Source: Calorimonas adulescens
GTDB lineage: Bacteria; Bacillota; Thermoanaerobacteria; Thermoanaerobacterales; UBA4877
Length of the DNA stretch: 64,000 nt
Direction of reading: 5' to 3'
Assembly: GCF_008274215.1 (NCBI RefSeq)
Contig: NZ_VTPS01000015.1
Span: forward strand, 1-64,000
A program made the position numbers and the translations under genes. This document shows positions 28,098 through 36,890 of this stretch, piece by piece (the stretch's first letter is position 1; every line of letters begins with the position of its first letter). The notes under the pieces were generated by a model that worked only from the letters and a program-made list of their open reading frames with translations, ran no database searches and was not told the DNA's origin.

Positions 28098-29123
28098 TTG
28101 AGAAGCCTGTGGTTTGAAGACAATTCACTTATGATAATAGATCAGACGTTGCTTCCTGGGGAGTTTAGGATAGTTAAACTAAGTTCCTGCGATGAGGTTG
28201 CCCATGCCATAAAGACACTGATGGTTAGAGGGGCACCGGCCATAGGTGTGGCAGCGGCTTATGGGTTCTACTTAGGTATAAAGGACTGCAGTGAAGGGAA
28301 TATCGATGAAAGACTTGATGAGTCTTATGAACTATTGAGGAGCACGAGGCCTACGGCTGTAAACCTCTTCTGGGCACTGGAGAGGGTCAGGGGTGTTGCT
28401 ATTACGGCCAGGCCAGCAGGGGTTGATGCCACAAAGGTTGCTATTCTCAATGAGGCACACAGGATGGCTGAGGAGGATGTGGCAACAAACAGAAAAATTG
28501 GTGAATATGGCAGTACCCTAATAAAGGATGGCTTTAACATACTTACCCACTGTAATGCTGGTGCTTTAGCTACAGTTGACTACGGTACAGCATTGGGTGT
28601 TATAAGGGCAGCCCATGAAAAGGGTAAGAGAGTGCATGTATATGCCGATGAGACAAGACCTCTACTGCAAGGTGCAAGGCTAACCGCATGGGAGCTAAAA
28701 AGAGATGGTATACCTGTAACCCTTATTGCGGACAATATGGCCGGGTTTCTAATGAAACAGGGCAGGATAGACATGGTAGTGGTGGGCGCTGACCGTATTG
28801 CACAGAATGGAGACACTGCAAACAAGATAGGGACATATTCTGTAGCTGTGCTGGCTGCCAGGAATAACGTACCATTTTATATTGCTGCCCCTCTTTCCAC
28901 TGTAGATATGAGCCTTAATAATGGTTCAGAAATCCCCATAGAGGAGCGAAGCCACGAAGAGGTGACCACTGTAAAGGGTCAAAGGATTGCACCGGAGGGT
29001 GTGGATGTCTACAACCCTGCATTCGATATAACGGAGGCAGAGCTTATAAAAGGCATCATAACTGAAAAGGGTATTGCATATCCTCCTTATAAAGAAAGCT
29101 TACAAAAATTTTTTAACGATTAG
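28098..29123 (+). CDS. mtnA: Methylthioribose-1-phosphate isomerase
   Basis: Converts methylthioribose 1-phosphate to methylthioribulose 1-phosphate in Met salvage. It is 341 residues from TTG 28098, chosen because RBS AGGGAGGA ends seven nt before it; the ATG at 28080 overlaps the previous stop and lacks an RBS. Family motifs are VRGAPAIGVAAAYG (about 44-57), LTHCNAGALATV with the catalytic Cys (about 153-164) and GADRIAQNGDTANKIGT (about 229-245). No further MTR salvage genes are seen here. In anaerobes the product may go to a methylthio-xylulose or DHAP shunt. Confidence 0.93.
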   Translation: MRSLWFEDNSLMIIDQTLLPGEFRIVKLSSCDEVAHAIKTLMVRGAPAIGVAAAYGFYLGIKDCSEGNIDERLDESYELLRSTRPTAVNLFWALERVRGVAITARPAGVDATKVAILNEAHRMAEEDVATNRKIGEYGSTLIKDGFNILTHCNAGALATVDYGTALGVIRAAHEKGKRVHVYADETRPLLQGARLTAWELKRDGIPVTLIADNMAGFLMKQGRIDMVVVGADRIAQNGDTANKIGTYSVAVLAARNNVPFYIAAPLSTVDMSLNNGSEIPIEERSHEEVTTVKGQRIAPEGVDVYNPAFDITEAELIKGIITEKGIAYPPYKESLQKFFND

Positions 29124-29132
29124 GAGGAAATT

Positions 29133-29452
29133 TTAGAATTTCGTCGAATCTATACATTATGAAAAGATTTTAAGACTTAAATTTTTTGTGTAAAAAGACG
29201 GGGATTGTAAAAATAGGTATACTATATGCACCGGATTTTCTCGTAAATGCCGGTGGAGCTATCCAGGCGGCTGATGAGCTGGAGGGGTTTAATAAGAAGA
29301 GGGCTACCCACAATGTGGAAAGGATATATGACAATCTGCTTGGGGCATTTGAGATAGCAAAGAGTGAGAACATAACCCCATATAAGACTGCTGATAGGTT
29401 TGTGAATGAAAGGGTAGCTGGTGGTGCTAAGATAAAGACCATAAGGTTATAG
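29133..29452 (+). pseudogene. Remnant of a Leu/Val/Phe-type amino-acid dehydrogenase
   Basis: The last about 80 codons (GILYAPDFLVNAGGAIQAADE and the following ADRFVNERV) match the C-terminus of the intact Leu/Val dehydrogenase at 31764 but are clearly diverged. Just upstream, an RBS-like AGGAGG (29122-29127) and the codons at 29136-29170 recall the intact N-terminus (E-F/L-x-x-Y-x-x-x-D-F), interrupted by a stop. The NAD-binding middle is missing. It is read as an internally deleted paralogue left at the head of the buk-ptb operon. Confidence 0.75.
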
Positions 29453-29465
29453 GAGTGCACATATT

Positions 29466-30560
29466 ATGGATAAAATGATACTGGTCATTAACCCTGGCTC
29501 AACATCAACCAAGGTTGCCATCTTCAAAGGGGCGGAAAACTTTAAATCCAGGGTACTTACTTATTCTTCAGATGACTTGAAGGGATATAACAGTGTTATT
29601 GAGCAGTTTGAGATGAGGCTATATGACATATTGAAGTGGCTGGAGCAAGAAGGGATAGACATAAAAGACTTTGAAGCCGTTGTGGGGAGAGGCGGCATGG
29701 TAAGGCCTATACCGGGTGGTACTTATATTGTGACCGATGCGCTGGTAGAAGACCTTAAAAATCAAGTTGGTGGTGAACATGCCTCAAACCTTGGTGGGCT
29801 TCTTGCAAAAAATATTGCAGATAGGGCAGGCATTCCAGCATTTATAGTCGACCCTGTTGCAGTGGATGAATTTGAGGATATAGCAAGGATTTCAGGGATG
29901 CCTGAAATATCAAGGATGAGTCACGCTCATGCGCTGAATATAAAGGCTGTAGCAAGGAAAGTGGCCCACAAAATGGGTAAACCGCTGGCTGAACTAAATC
30001 TAATCATTGTGCACCTGGGTGGCGGCATATCAGTGAGTGCACTTAGGGGTGGGAGGCAGATTGATGTAAACGATGCCAATGAGGGTGGCCCGTTTTCCCC
30101 TGAAAGGACAGGTTCATTAGCTGCGTTGGACCTTGTGAGGCTATGTTATTCAGGCAAGTATACCTATTCCCAGATGAAGAAAAAAATAGTTGGGCATGGT
30201 GGTATTACAGCCTATTTGGGCACTAACGACATCAGGGAGGTTGAAAATAGGATAGAGACTGGAGATAGGTATGCTGAACTTATATTTAATGCCATGGCCT
30301 ATCAGGTGTCCAAGGAGATAGGCTCTATGTCTGCTGTACTTTATGGCAAGGTAGACGCTATAATCCTTACCGGCGGGGGTGCCTATTCAAAACGTATCAC
30401 TACATTGATAGGAGACAGGGTGAGGTTTATAGCACCAGTCATAATAGAGGCAGGAGAAGATGAACTGAGGTCTCTTGCTGAGGGTGTGTTCAGATTAATA
30501 AATGGTGAGGAGAAACCAAAAATATATGAGGATGAGGTGATAAAAATTGAGAAGTTTTAA
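29466..30560 (+). CDS. buk: Butyrate kinase (copy 1)
   Basis: Converts butyryl- or branched-chain acyl-phosphate plus ADP to acid plus ATP. The 364-residue ASKHA-fold protein has the phosphate-1 motif [14 protein letters not shown] (about 6-19), the IVDPVAVDEF segment (about 138), [11 protein letters not shown] (about 180) and AIILTGGGAY (about 300). RBS AGGAGTG lies before ATG. It overlaps ptb. Given the Leu/Val dehydrogenase and Vor genes, isobutyrate, isovalerate or 2-methylbutyrate are likely products. Confidence 0.94.
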   Translation: MDKMILVINPGSTSTKVAIFKGAENFKSRVLTYSSDDLKGYNSVIEQFEMRLYDILKWLEQEGIDIKDFEAVVGRGGMVRPIPGGTYIVTDALVEDLKNQVGGEHASNLGGLLAKNIADRAGIPAFIVDPVAVDEFEDIARISGMPEISRMSHAHALNIKAVARKVAHKMGKPLAELNLIIVHLGGGISVSALRGGRQIDVNDANEGGPFSPERTGSLAALDLVRLCYSGKYTYSQMKKKIVGHGGITAYLGTNDIREVENRIETGDRYAELIFNAMAYQVSKEIGSMSAVLYGKVDAIILTGGGAYSKRITTLIGDRVRFIAPVIIEAGEDELRSLAEGVFRLINGEEKPKIYEDEVIKIEKF

Positions 30561-31446
30561 TGATATATTAGAAACGCTTAAAGGGACTGAGAAAAGGGTT
30601 ATATCCGTAGCCTGTGCCCAGGATGATGATGTCCTTTTAGCTGTGGAAAGTGCAAGAGAGAGGGATATAGCTGACGCTGTCTTGGTGGGCGATGCTGACA
30701 GGATTAGAGAGATAGCTGAAGAAAAGGGGATAGACCTGAACAACTACAAGATAGTTGATATAAAAGATAAAAATGAAGCCGCTCGAGAAGCTGTGAGAAT
30801 AGTATCTACAGGACAGGCTGACATGCTTATGAAGGGTATAATAGGTACAGCAGACTTTTTGAGGGCTGTTCTTGATAAAGAGATTGGCTTGAGGACAGGC
30901 AGGGTACTTAGCCATGTGGCTGTGTTTGAGATACCAGGTTTTGACAGACTGATGCTCTTGACTGACGTAGCCATGGTTATAGCGCCGGACCTGAAGACAA
31001 AGATAGATATCATACAGAATGCTGCAGAGGTGGCAGAAAAGATTGGCATAGCAAAGCCAAAGGTTGCGGCACTGGCCGCAGTTGAGGTGGTAAATCCTGA
31101 CATGCCATCTACCTTAGATGCTGCTGCACTTGCCAAGATGTCTGACAGGGGACAGTTAAAGGACATCATCGTGGATGGGCCACTAGCACTCGACAATGCA
31201 GTTTCTCTTGAGGCAGCCAGGCACAAGGGCATTACCAGTGAGGTAGCGGGTATGGCTGATATTCTTCTTGCACCAGATATAGAAGCAGGTAATGTGCTAT
31301 ACAAGGCTATAACATATTTTGCTGGAGGGATGGTTTCTGGGATTGTGATGGGGGCTAAGGCACCCATAATACTTACCTCCAGGTCAGACAGCGATGAGGC
31401 AAAGTTAAATTCAATTGCACTGGCAACCCTGGTTTCTTCAAAATAG
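30547..31446 (+). CDS. ptb: Phosphate butyryltransferase (copy 1)
   Basis: Exchanges CoA for phosphate on butyryl- or branched-chain acyl-CoA. The 299-residue PTA/PTB-fold protein includes DMLMKGIIGTADFLRAVL, the catalytic-region LSHVAVFEIPGFDRLMLLTD and IVMGAKAPIILTSRSD. It starts with TTG 30547 behind GAGGTG, inside the buk 3' end. A second ptb lies at 40809. Both are followed about 25-27 nt after the stop by the homologous structured RNA described separately. Confidence 0.94.
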   Translation: MRSFNDILETLKGTEKRVISVACAQDDDVLLAVESARERDIADAVLVGDADRIREIAEEKGIDLNNYKIVDIKDKNEAAREAVRIVSTGQADMLMKGIIGTADFLRAVLDKEIGLRTGRVLSHVAVFEIPGFDRLMLLTDVAMVIAPDLKTKIDIIQNAAEVAEKIGIAKPKVAALAAVEVVNPDMPSTLDAAALAKMSDRGQLKDIIVDGPLALDNAVSLEAARHKGITSEVAGMADILLAPDIEAGNVLYKAITYFAGGMVSGIVMGAKAPIILTSRSDSDEAKLNSIALATLVSSK

Positions 31447-31471
31447 TATTCAAACCCAATGATGATTATAC

Positions 31472-31713
31472 TGTAAGAAGTCTATGAAGAATGATAGCAA
31501 GCATCAAATACGACTTTAAAGAGAGTCTATGATACTCTTGAATTCGTGGCAAGTGTAGCTGGGGCATCTGGCATGGACGCCAGATGAGCCGACCTGAGGC
31601 AAGGACGCCGAATGGAGGTGTACCCGGCGGAACGCAGCCACGAATTATTAGAGTATCAGGACGAACGATCAGGGGCATGGATGCTGCTATCATTCGCAGA
31701 ATGCCTTCTTACA
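31472..31713 (+). ncRNA. Structured intergenic RNA downstream of ptb copy 1 (long form)
   Basis: A 317-nt gene-free gap holds nested helices. P1 pairs 31472-31480 with 31705-31713 (9 bp, perfect). P2 pairs 31490-31505 with 31680-31694 (15 bp, one bulged A). P3 pairs 31531-31538 and 31541-31550 with 31637-31646 and 31650-31657 (18 bp, perfect, one internal loop). P4 pairs 31565-31572 with 31579-31586. P5 pairs 31606-31610 with 31625-31629. Positions 31484-31567 are about 75% identical to the gap after the second ptb, and P2 shows two compensatory changes between copies. The upstream strand of P3 can alternatively pair with GAGT at 31523-31526. No known riboswitch was recognised. Strand is inferred from operon direction. 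Confidence 0.7.
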
Positions 31714-31763
31714 TCAGAATCAATACGGGTTTGATATAAATTTATCACAGGGGGTATTTATGA

Positions 31764-32828
31764 ATGGAACTTTTCAGCTATATGCAAAAGTATGACTATG
31801 AGCAGGTGGTTTTCTGCCATGACAAGGCATCAGGGCTGAAGGCAATTATTGCTATCCATGACACCACACTGGGGCCTGCGTTGGGTGGCTGCAGGATGTG
31901 GACCTATTCCTGTGAAGATGATGCCATAATGGATGCCTTGAGGCTTGCAAAGGGCATGACATACAAGAATGCTGCTGCCGGGCTCAATCTCGGTGGTGCA
32001 AAGACAGTTGTGATAGGTGACCCCAAAAAGGATAAATCTGAAGCACTCTTCCGGGCACTTGGAAGGTTCATTCAGACATTAAATGGCAGGTATATAACCG
32101 CTGAGGATGTAGGCACCAATGTAAGGGATATGGAGTATATAAGGATGGAAACCAAATATGTTGCAGGTCTTGGTGAAGGCAGCGGCGACCCATCCCCATT
32201 TACTGCACTGGGTGTGTTTCAGGGGATAAAGGCTGCCTGCAAAGAGGTGTATGGTAGCGACGATCTCACAGGAAGGAAGGTTGCCATACAGGGGATAGGA
32301 AACGTAGGGTATAATCTTGCCAAGCTTTTGAAAGAGGCTGGTGCAGAGCTAATTGTAACAGATATTTTTGAAGATAACGTGAGAAGAGCAGTTGAGGAAC
32401 TGGGTGCAAAAGCTGTAAAAGCAGATAAAATATTTGAAGTGGAATGTGACATATTTGCTCCTTGCGCCTTGGGTGCGGTGATAAATGATGATACCATTGA
32501 CAGGTTGAAATGTAAGATAGTAGGCGGTTCTGCCAACAACCAGCTTAAGGAGGATAAACATGGCGATATGCTGCAGCAGAGGGGCATACTCTATGTACCG
32601 GACTATATAATCAATGCTGGTGGTGTTATAAACGTGGCAGCAGAGTTTGAACCGGGTGGATACAGAAAAGATAAGGCTACCAGAAAAGTAGAGGCCCTGT
32701 ATGATGCTGTAGTGGATGTTATAGAAATTTCAAAGAGGGAAAATATCCCAACGTACAAGGCTGCTGACAGATTGGTAGAAAATAGGATAAATGTTATTGC
32801 CAATGTAAGGAACAACTATATAAGATAA
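31764..32828 (+). CDS. bcd: Leucine/valine (branched-chain) amino-acid dehydrogenase
   Basis: NAD-dependent oxidative deamination of Leu/Val/Ile to the 2-oxoacids. The 354-residue Glu/Leu/Phe/Val dehydrogenase has the catalytic Lys motif NLGGAKTVV (about 74-82), dinucleotide fold [11 protein letters not shown] (about 176) and SANNQL (about 258). ATG at 31764 lies behind GGGGGTATTT. It lies after the structured RNA and before a second buk. The substrate range among branched-chain (and Phe) amino acids is inferred from operon partners. Confidence 0.92.
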   Translation: MELFSYMQKYDYEQVVFCHDKASGLKAIIAIHDTTLGPALGGCRMWTYSCEDDAIMDALRLAKGMTYKNAAAGLNLGGAKTVVIGDPKKDKSEALFRALGRFIQTLNGRYITAEDVGTNVRDMEYIRMETKYVAGLGEGSGDPSPFTALGVFQGIKAACKEVYGSDDLTGRKVAIQGIGNVGYNLAKLLKEAGAELIVTDIFEDNVRRAVEELGAKAVKADKIFEVECDIFAPCALGAVINDDTIDRLKCKIVGGSANNQLKEDKHGDMLQQRGILYVPDYIINAGGVINVAAEFEPGGYRKDKATRKVEALYDAVVDVIEISKRENIPTYKAADRLVENRINVIANVRNNYIR

Positions 32829-32914
32829 ATAACTATAATAACTTGACAGTGCGTCGTATAACGTCAAACGCGGCTTTAAAACAAGCCTATTATATAAATA
32901 TTTTTTGTTACTAA

Positions 32915-32941
32915 AAATATTATGGTATAATATAAAAGATA
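32915..32941 (+). promoter_or_regulatory. Candidate promoter of the buk2-vor segment
   Basis: An extended -10 TGGTATAAT (32933-32941) is preceded by TTGTTA (32915-32920) with a short 15-nt spacer, about 110 nt before the second buk. Confidence 0.5.
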
Positions 32942-32972
32942 AGAGAGGCAGATTGTAGGTGCTACCGCATTC

Positions 32973-33006
32973 ATAGCAGGAACCGTGAATTTAGGCTTCC
33001 TGCTAT
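32973..33006 (+). other. Leader hairpin before buk copy 2
   Basis: A perfect 10-bp stem (ATAGCAGGAA with TTCCTGCTAT) has a 14-nt loop, 44 nt before the start codon. No T-run follows, so it is more likely a leader stability or regulatory structure than a terminator. Confidence 0.5.
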
Positions 33007-33049
33007 ATCTTAATATTCCACACATCTTAAAAAGAGAGGGGGATAACGT

Positions 33050-34126
33050 TTGAAAGACGTGTATACAATACTCACGATTAACCCTGGGTCCACGTCTACA
33101 AAGATTGCGATTTTTAAAAATGAAAATCCCATTTTTACAGAGACAGTCAGGCACAGTACAGAAGAAATTTCAAAATATCCTCGCATTATTGACCAGTATG
33201 AGTTCAGGAGGGATGCTATACTAAAACTTTTGGAAGAAAAAGGTTTTTCTATTTCTGACCTGGACGCTGTGGTGGGACGAGGAGGGCTATTAAAGCCAAT
33301 ACCCAGCGGGACGTATGAAGTAAATGACAGGATGATAGAGGACCTCAGGATGAGTGTGCAGGGCGAACATGCCTCAAATCTTGGCGGTCTTATAGCCCAT
33401 GAGATAGCAAGGACGTTAAAAATTCCTGCATATATTGTCGACCCGGTAGTGGTCGATGAGCTGGATGATATTGCCAGGATTTCAGGAATGCCAGAGCTTC
33501 CAAGGGTCAGTATATTTCATGCCTTGAATCAAAAGGCCATTGCCAGAAAGGCAGCTATGGATCTGGGGAAGAAATATGAGGATTTGGATCTCATTATTGT
33601 CCATCTCGGAGGAGGTATTTCGGTAGGTGCCCATCACCTTGGAAGGGTTATAGATGTTAATAATGCCTTAAACGGCGAAGGCCCATTCTCGCCTGAAAGG
33701 ACAGGAGGGTTACCTGTCTTGCAGTTGGTAGAGCTGTGCTATTCTGGAAAGTATACTAAGCAAGAGATGGAAAAAAAGATTGTTGGCAAGGGTGGTCTGG
33801 TCGCATACCTGGGGACCAACAGCGCTCAGGAAGTGCACGATATGGTAAAAAAAGGAGACAAGAAAGCCAAACTTGTCTACGAGGCCATGGCATACCAGGT
33901 GGCAAAGGAGATAGGAGCAATGGCTGTTGTGTTAAAGGGCCATGTAGATGCCATAGTGTTTACAGGGGGTATTGCTTACGATGACATGTTTTTGGGTTGG
34001 ATAATTGATAGGGTCAAATTTATTGCTCCTGTTATGAAATATCCTGGAGAGGATGAGATGATAGCTCTTGCACAGGGCGGTTTAAGAGTGTTAAAAGGAG
34101 AAGAAGCAGCTTTAACCTACGAATAG
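33050..34126 (+). CDS. buk: Butyrate kinase (copy 2)
   Basis: A second acyl-phosphate kinase, 358 residues, with [14 protein letters not shown] near the N-terminus, [25 protein letters not shown] and [11 protein letters not shown]. It starts with TTG 33050 behind GAGAGGGGG. It shares organisation but clearly not identity with copy 1, so the two may prefer different acyl groups. It is followed at 17 nt by a P-loop protein and the Vor genes, tying it to branched-chain 2-oxoacid oxidation. Confidence 0.94.
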   Translation: MKDVYTILTINPGSTSTKIAIFKNENPIFTETVRHSTEEISKYPRIIDQYEFRRDAILKLLEEKGFSISDLDAVVGRGGLLKPIPSGTYEVNDRMIEDLRMSVQGEHASNLGGLIAHEIARTLKIPAYIVDPVVVDELDDIARISGMPELPRVSIFHALNQKAIARKAAMDLGKKYEDLDLIIVHLGGGISVGAHHLGRVIDVNNALNGEGPFSPERTGGLPVLQLVELCYSGKYTKQEMEKKIVGKGGLVAYLGTNSAQEVHDMVKKGDKKAKLVYEAMAYQVAKEIGAMAVVLKGHVDAIVFTGGIAYDDMFLGWIIDRVKFIAPVMKYPGEDEMIALAQGGLRVLKGEEAALTYE

Positions 34127-34143
34127 GAATCGAAGGTGATGTG

Positions 34144-34815
34144 ATGGATTATAAAAGGCTTACAGTGATTACAGGGCATTTTGGGAGCGGTAAGACTGAG
34201 ATATCAATAAACTATGCCATAGAGCTGAAAAAATTAGTGGATAAGGTTGCCCTAGTAGATTTAGATATAGTAAACCCCTATTTCAGGTCGCGGGAAGAAA
34301 GGGAAACCCTTAAACAAGATTACGATGTAAGGGTAGTATGTACAGAGGAAGAGTATATGAATGCTGACATACCTGCCCTTTCTCCAGAGATTTATGGAGT
34401 ATTGCAGGACAAAAGATGGAATACGGTAGTAGATCTTGGCGGTGATGATATAGGTGCTACCGCACTGGGAATGTTCAATAAATATTTCCAGGAAGAACCA
34501 TATGAAATGATATTTGTGGTGAATGTAAACAGACCATTTACTTCAACCAAAGAGGGTATAATCAAGCGTATCAGAGCAATAGAAAAGGCTTCAAGGATAA
34601 AGGTTACACACCTTGTCAACAACACCCATCTTATGGATGACACGACAATAGATGATATATTAAATGGATACAAAGTGACAGAAGAGGTATCAAGAGAGAC
34701 TGGTCTTCCCATCAAGTTTATTTCCGGAAAGAAAGAAATACTCGAGAAATTGCCTGATTATATTGAGGTTAAGCTTTTTCCCCTTAATTTATTTATGAAA
34801 CCACCATGGAAATAG
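34144..34815 (+). CDS. P-loop ATP-binding protein of unknown function in the vor operon
   Basis: A 223-residue MinD/CobB-like P-loop protein: Walker A GHFGSGKTE (about 11-19, a deviant form), a switch-like VALVDLDIVNPYFRSRE (about 37-53) and Walker B-like VVDLGGDDIGA (about 95-105). ATG 34144 is preferred over GTG 34141 from the RBS AAGGTGATG. It lies between a butyrate kinase and the ferredoxin subunit of a 2-oxoacid oxidoreductase, so a role in maturation or regulation of that complex is possible. No specific function is assigned. Confidence 0.7.
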   Translation: MDYKRLTVITGHFGSGKTEISINYAIELKKLVDKVALVDLDIVNPYFRSREERETLKQDYDVRVVCTEEEYMNADIPALSPEIYGVLQDKRWNTVVDLGGDDIGATALGMFNKYFQEEPYEMIFVVNVNRPFTSTKEGIIKRIRAIEKASRIKVTHLVNNTHLMDDTTIDDILNGYKVTEEVSRETGLPIKFISGKKEILEKLPDYIEVKLFPLNLFMKPPWK

Positions 34816-34831
34816 AAGGAGGGATTTTTAA

Positions 34832-35053
34832 ATGGCTGCAAGAGGTAATGTGATTTTTGATACTGAACGGTGTAAGGGTTGCGAATTGTGCACTACGGTG
34901 TGTCCTGTAGATATTATCGAGATGTCTTCAAAATTAAACAGCAGGGGTTACCATTTTTCCCAAATAAAGGATGGAGCCATGGAGAAATGTATAGCCTGTG
35001 GTTTCTGCGGGATGACCTGCCCTGATTTTGTTATCAGGGTTGAAAGATTGTAA
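34832..35053 (+). CDS. vorD: 2-oxoacid:ferredoxin oxidoreductase, ferredoxin-like delta subunit
   Basis: A 73-residue protein binding two [4Fe-4S] clusters, with CKGCELCTTVCP and CIACGFCGMTCP. It passes electrons from the thiamine-diphosphate subunits to ferredoxin. RBS GAAGGAGGG lies before ATG. It is the first gene of a delta-alpha-beta-gamma set, which is the KorDABC/VorDABC order. Confidence 0.92.
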   Translation: MAARGNVIFDTERCKGCELCTTVCPVDIIEMSSKLNSRGYHFSQIKDGAMEKCIACGFCGMTCPDFVIRVERL

Positions 35054-35073
35054 ATAAGGGAGGGAGAATCAAA

Positions 35074-36141
35074 ATGGCGAGAATTTTAATGAAGGGTAAT
35101 GAAGCCCTTGGTGAAGCGGCTATAAGGGCTGGTGCGAAATTTTACTTTGGATACCCGATAACACCTCAAAATGAGGTATCAGCATATATGGCAGAGAGAC
35201 TCCCTGAGGTGGGCGGCGTGTTCTTGCAGGCGGAGAGTGAGGTGTCGGCAATAAATATGGTATATGGTGCTGGTGGAGCTGGGGCCAGAGTTCTGATAAC
35301 GTCCAGCAGTCCTGGCATAAGTCTTATGCAGGAGGGTATCTCGTATATAGTCGGTGCTGAGATACCTGCGGTCATAGTGAACGTAATGAGAGGCGGGCCA
35401 GGCCTTGGAGGCATCCAACCAGGCCAGGCGGACTATTTCCAGGCTACGAGAGGCGGCGGCCATGGCGACTATTTTATGGTTGTTTTAGCCCCTGAATCCA
35501 TCCAGGAGATGGTTGAGATAATGCAGGAGGCCTTTGACATAGCAGATCAGTACAGGAATCCTGTTATGATACTGGCAGATGGCATGATGGGTCAGATGAT
35601 GGAGGCAGTAGATCTGGATAATATAAAAAAGTCAGATAGGAAGCTGCCACCCAAGACATGGGCGACTACCGGGATGGCGCATCACCAGGGGAAAAATATT
35701 ATAAATTCTCTGGAACTCGACCCTGCAAAGCTTGAAAAGCATAACCTTGACCTCAAGAAGAAGTATGACGAAATGGCAAAGAATGAGGTAAGGTATGAGA
35801 TGTATAAGTGTGATGACGCCGACATTATAGCTGTAGCCTTTGGTACAACAGCCAGGATAGTAAAGAATACCATGGAAATGGCCAGGAGGGAAGGTATAAA
35901 AATGGGCCTTATAAGGCCAATATCCGTGTGGCCTTTCCCACAGGAGCCTTTTGACAAGACTGCGGCTCATGCTAAGGCATATATATCGGTAGAGATGAAC
36001 ATGGGGCAGATGGTAGAGGATGTAAGACTGGCTGTAAACGGCAGAAGACCTGTGCATTTTTATGGCAGGACCGGAGGAATGATACCTGATCCAAGGGACA
36101 TACTGGTTGAGGTTAAAAATATCCTTGGAGGTGTTAGATAA
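35074..36141 (+). CDS. vorB: 2-oxoisovalerate (2-oxoacid):ferredoxin oxidoreductase alpha subunit
   Basis: A 355-residue pyrimidine-binding subunit. It begins [20 protein letters not shown] and then [17 protein letters not shown], the VorB opening, and includes [11 protein letters not shown] and a C-terminal [13 protein letters not shown] segment. The complex oxidises branched-chain (or other) 2-oxoacids with CoA to acyl-CoA, CO2 and reduced ferredoxin. RBS AGGGAGGG. It abuts the beta gene with 1-nt overlap. Neighbouring buk and dehydrogenase genes favour branched-chain substrates over 2-oxoglutarate. Confidence 0.9.
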   Translation: MARILMKGNEALGEAAIRAGAKFYFGYPITPQNEVSAYMAERLPEVGGVFLQAESEVSAINMVYGAGGAGARVLITSSSPGISLMQEGISYIVGAEIPAVIVNVMRGGPGLGGIQPGQADYFQATRGGGHGDYFMVVLAPESIQEMVEIMQEAFDIADQYRNPVMILADGMMGQMMEAVDLDNIKKSDRKLPPKTWATTGMAHHQGKNIINSLELDPAKLEKHNLDLKKKYDEMAKNEVRYEMYKCDDADIIAVAFGTTARIVKNTMEMARREGIKMGLIRPISVWPFPQEPFDKTAAHAKAYISVEMNMGQMVEDVRLAVNGRRPVHFYGRTGGMIPDPRDILVEVKNILGGVR

Positions 36142-36890
36142 TGGCAAGAGTGATTTATGAAAAACCAGCTGGTATAGCAGATGTTGTAACCCATTACTGT
36201 CCTGGATGTACCCATGGTATAATACATGGCCTGGTGGCTGAAAGCCTGAATGAGCTTGGCGTGCTGGGCGAGACAATAGGTGTGGCTCCGGTGGGGTGTG
36301 CGGTTCTGGCATACAACTACTTCAATTGTGATATGCAGGAAGCTGCCCATGGAAGGGCCCCTGCTGTTGCAACTGGTATAAAGAGAGTCCTTCCAGACAG
36401 GATTGTCTTTACTTATCAGGGCGATGGTGACCTTGCAGCCATAGGCACTGCAGAGATAGTACATGCGGCAGCCAGAGGGGAGAACATCACCGTTATATTT
36501 GTGAATAATGCCATCTATGGCATGACTGGAGGACAGATGGCACCCACAACTCTTTTAGGGCAAGTGACCACAACCACCCCTTATGGAAGAAAGCCAGAGG
36601 CTAACGGATTCCCGATAAGGGTATGCGAGATGCTCTCAACCTTAGAGGGTGCAGCATATGTGGCAAGGGTGTCTGTACATGATATAAATAATATAAGGAA
36701 GGCAAAGAAGGCAATAAAGGAGGCATTTCAGACACAGATAGATAAAAAAGGATTTTCTATAGTAGAGGTCTTATCCACATGCCCGACCAATTGGGGGCTT
36801 ACACCGGTGGAGGCTATCAAATGGCTTAAAAACAATATGATTCCACATTATCCTCTTGCAACCTTCAAATCTCCATGGGGGGTGAAATAA
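36141..36890 (+). CDS. vorA: 2-oxoacid:ferredoxin oxidoreductase beta (thiamine-diphosphate) subunit
   Basis: A 249-residue subunit carrying the ThDP-binding site: [12 protein letters not shown] near residues 17-28, [12 protein letters not shown], and the ThDP motif [13 protein letters not shown]...[11 protein letters not shown] (about residues 93-134). It forms the active site with the alpha subunit. It starts 1 nt inside the alpha stop and overlaps the gamma start, so translation is coupled. Confidence 0.93.
   Translation: MARVIYEKPAGIADVVTHYCPGCTHGIIHGLVAESLNELGVLGETIGVAPVGCAVLAYNYFNCDMQEAAHGRAPAVATGIKRVLPDRIVFTYQGDGDLAAIGTAEIVHAAARGENITVIFVNNAIYGMTGGQMAPTTLLGQVTTTTPYGRKPEANGFPIRVCEMLSTLEGAAYVARVSVHDINNIRKAKKAIKEAFQTQIDKKGFSIVEVLSTCPTNWGLTPVEAIKWLKNNMIPHYPLATFKSPWGVK

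Noticed and set aside
30744-31367. A 207-codon minus-strand frame opposite ptb
   Set aside because: It is a shadow of a conserved enzyme gene, with no start signal.
31604-31640. T-box-like or known riboswitch core in the ptb-downstream RNA (GGTGTACCCGGCGG)
   Set aside because: The T-box consensus GGGTGGNACC is not met, there is no terminator after it, and no other riboswitch core I know fits.
31466-31693. A 75-codon minus-strand frame across the structured RNA
   Set aside because: It has no RBS and no family resemblance, it is broken in copy 2, and the covarying helices explain the sequence better.
35632-36312. A 226-codon minus-strand frame opposite vorB/vorA
   Set aside because: The composition is typical of antisense translation (rich in His, Tyr, Pro, Cys) and the plus-strand genes are well supported.
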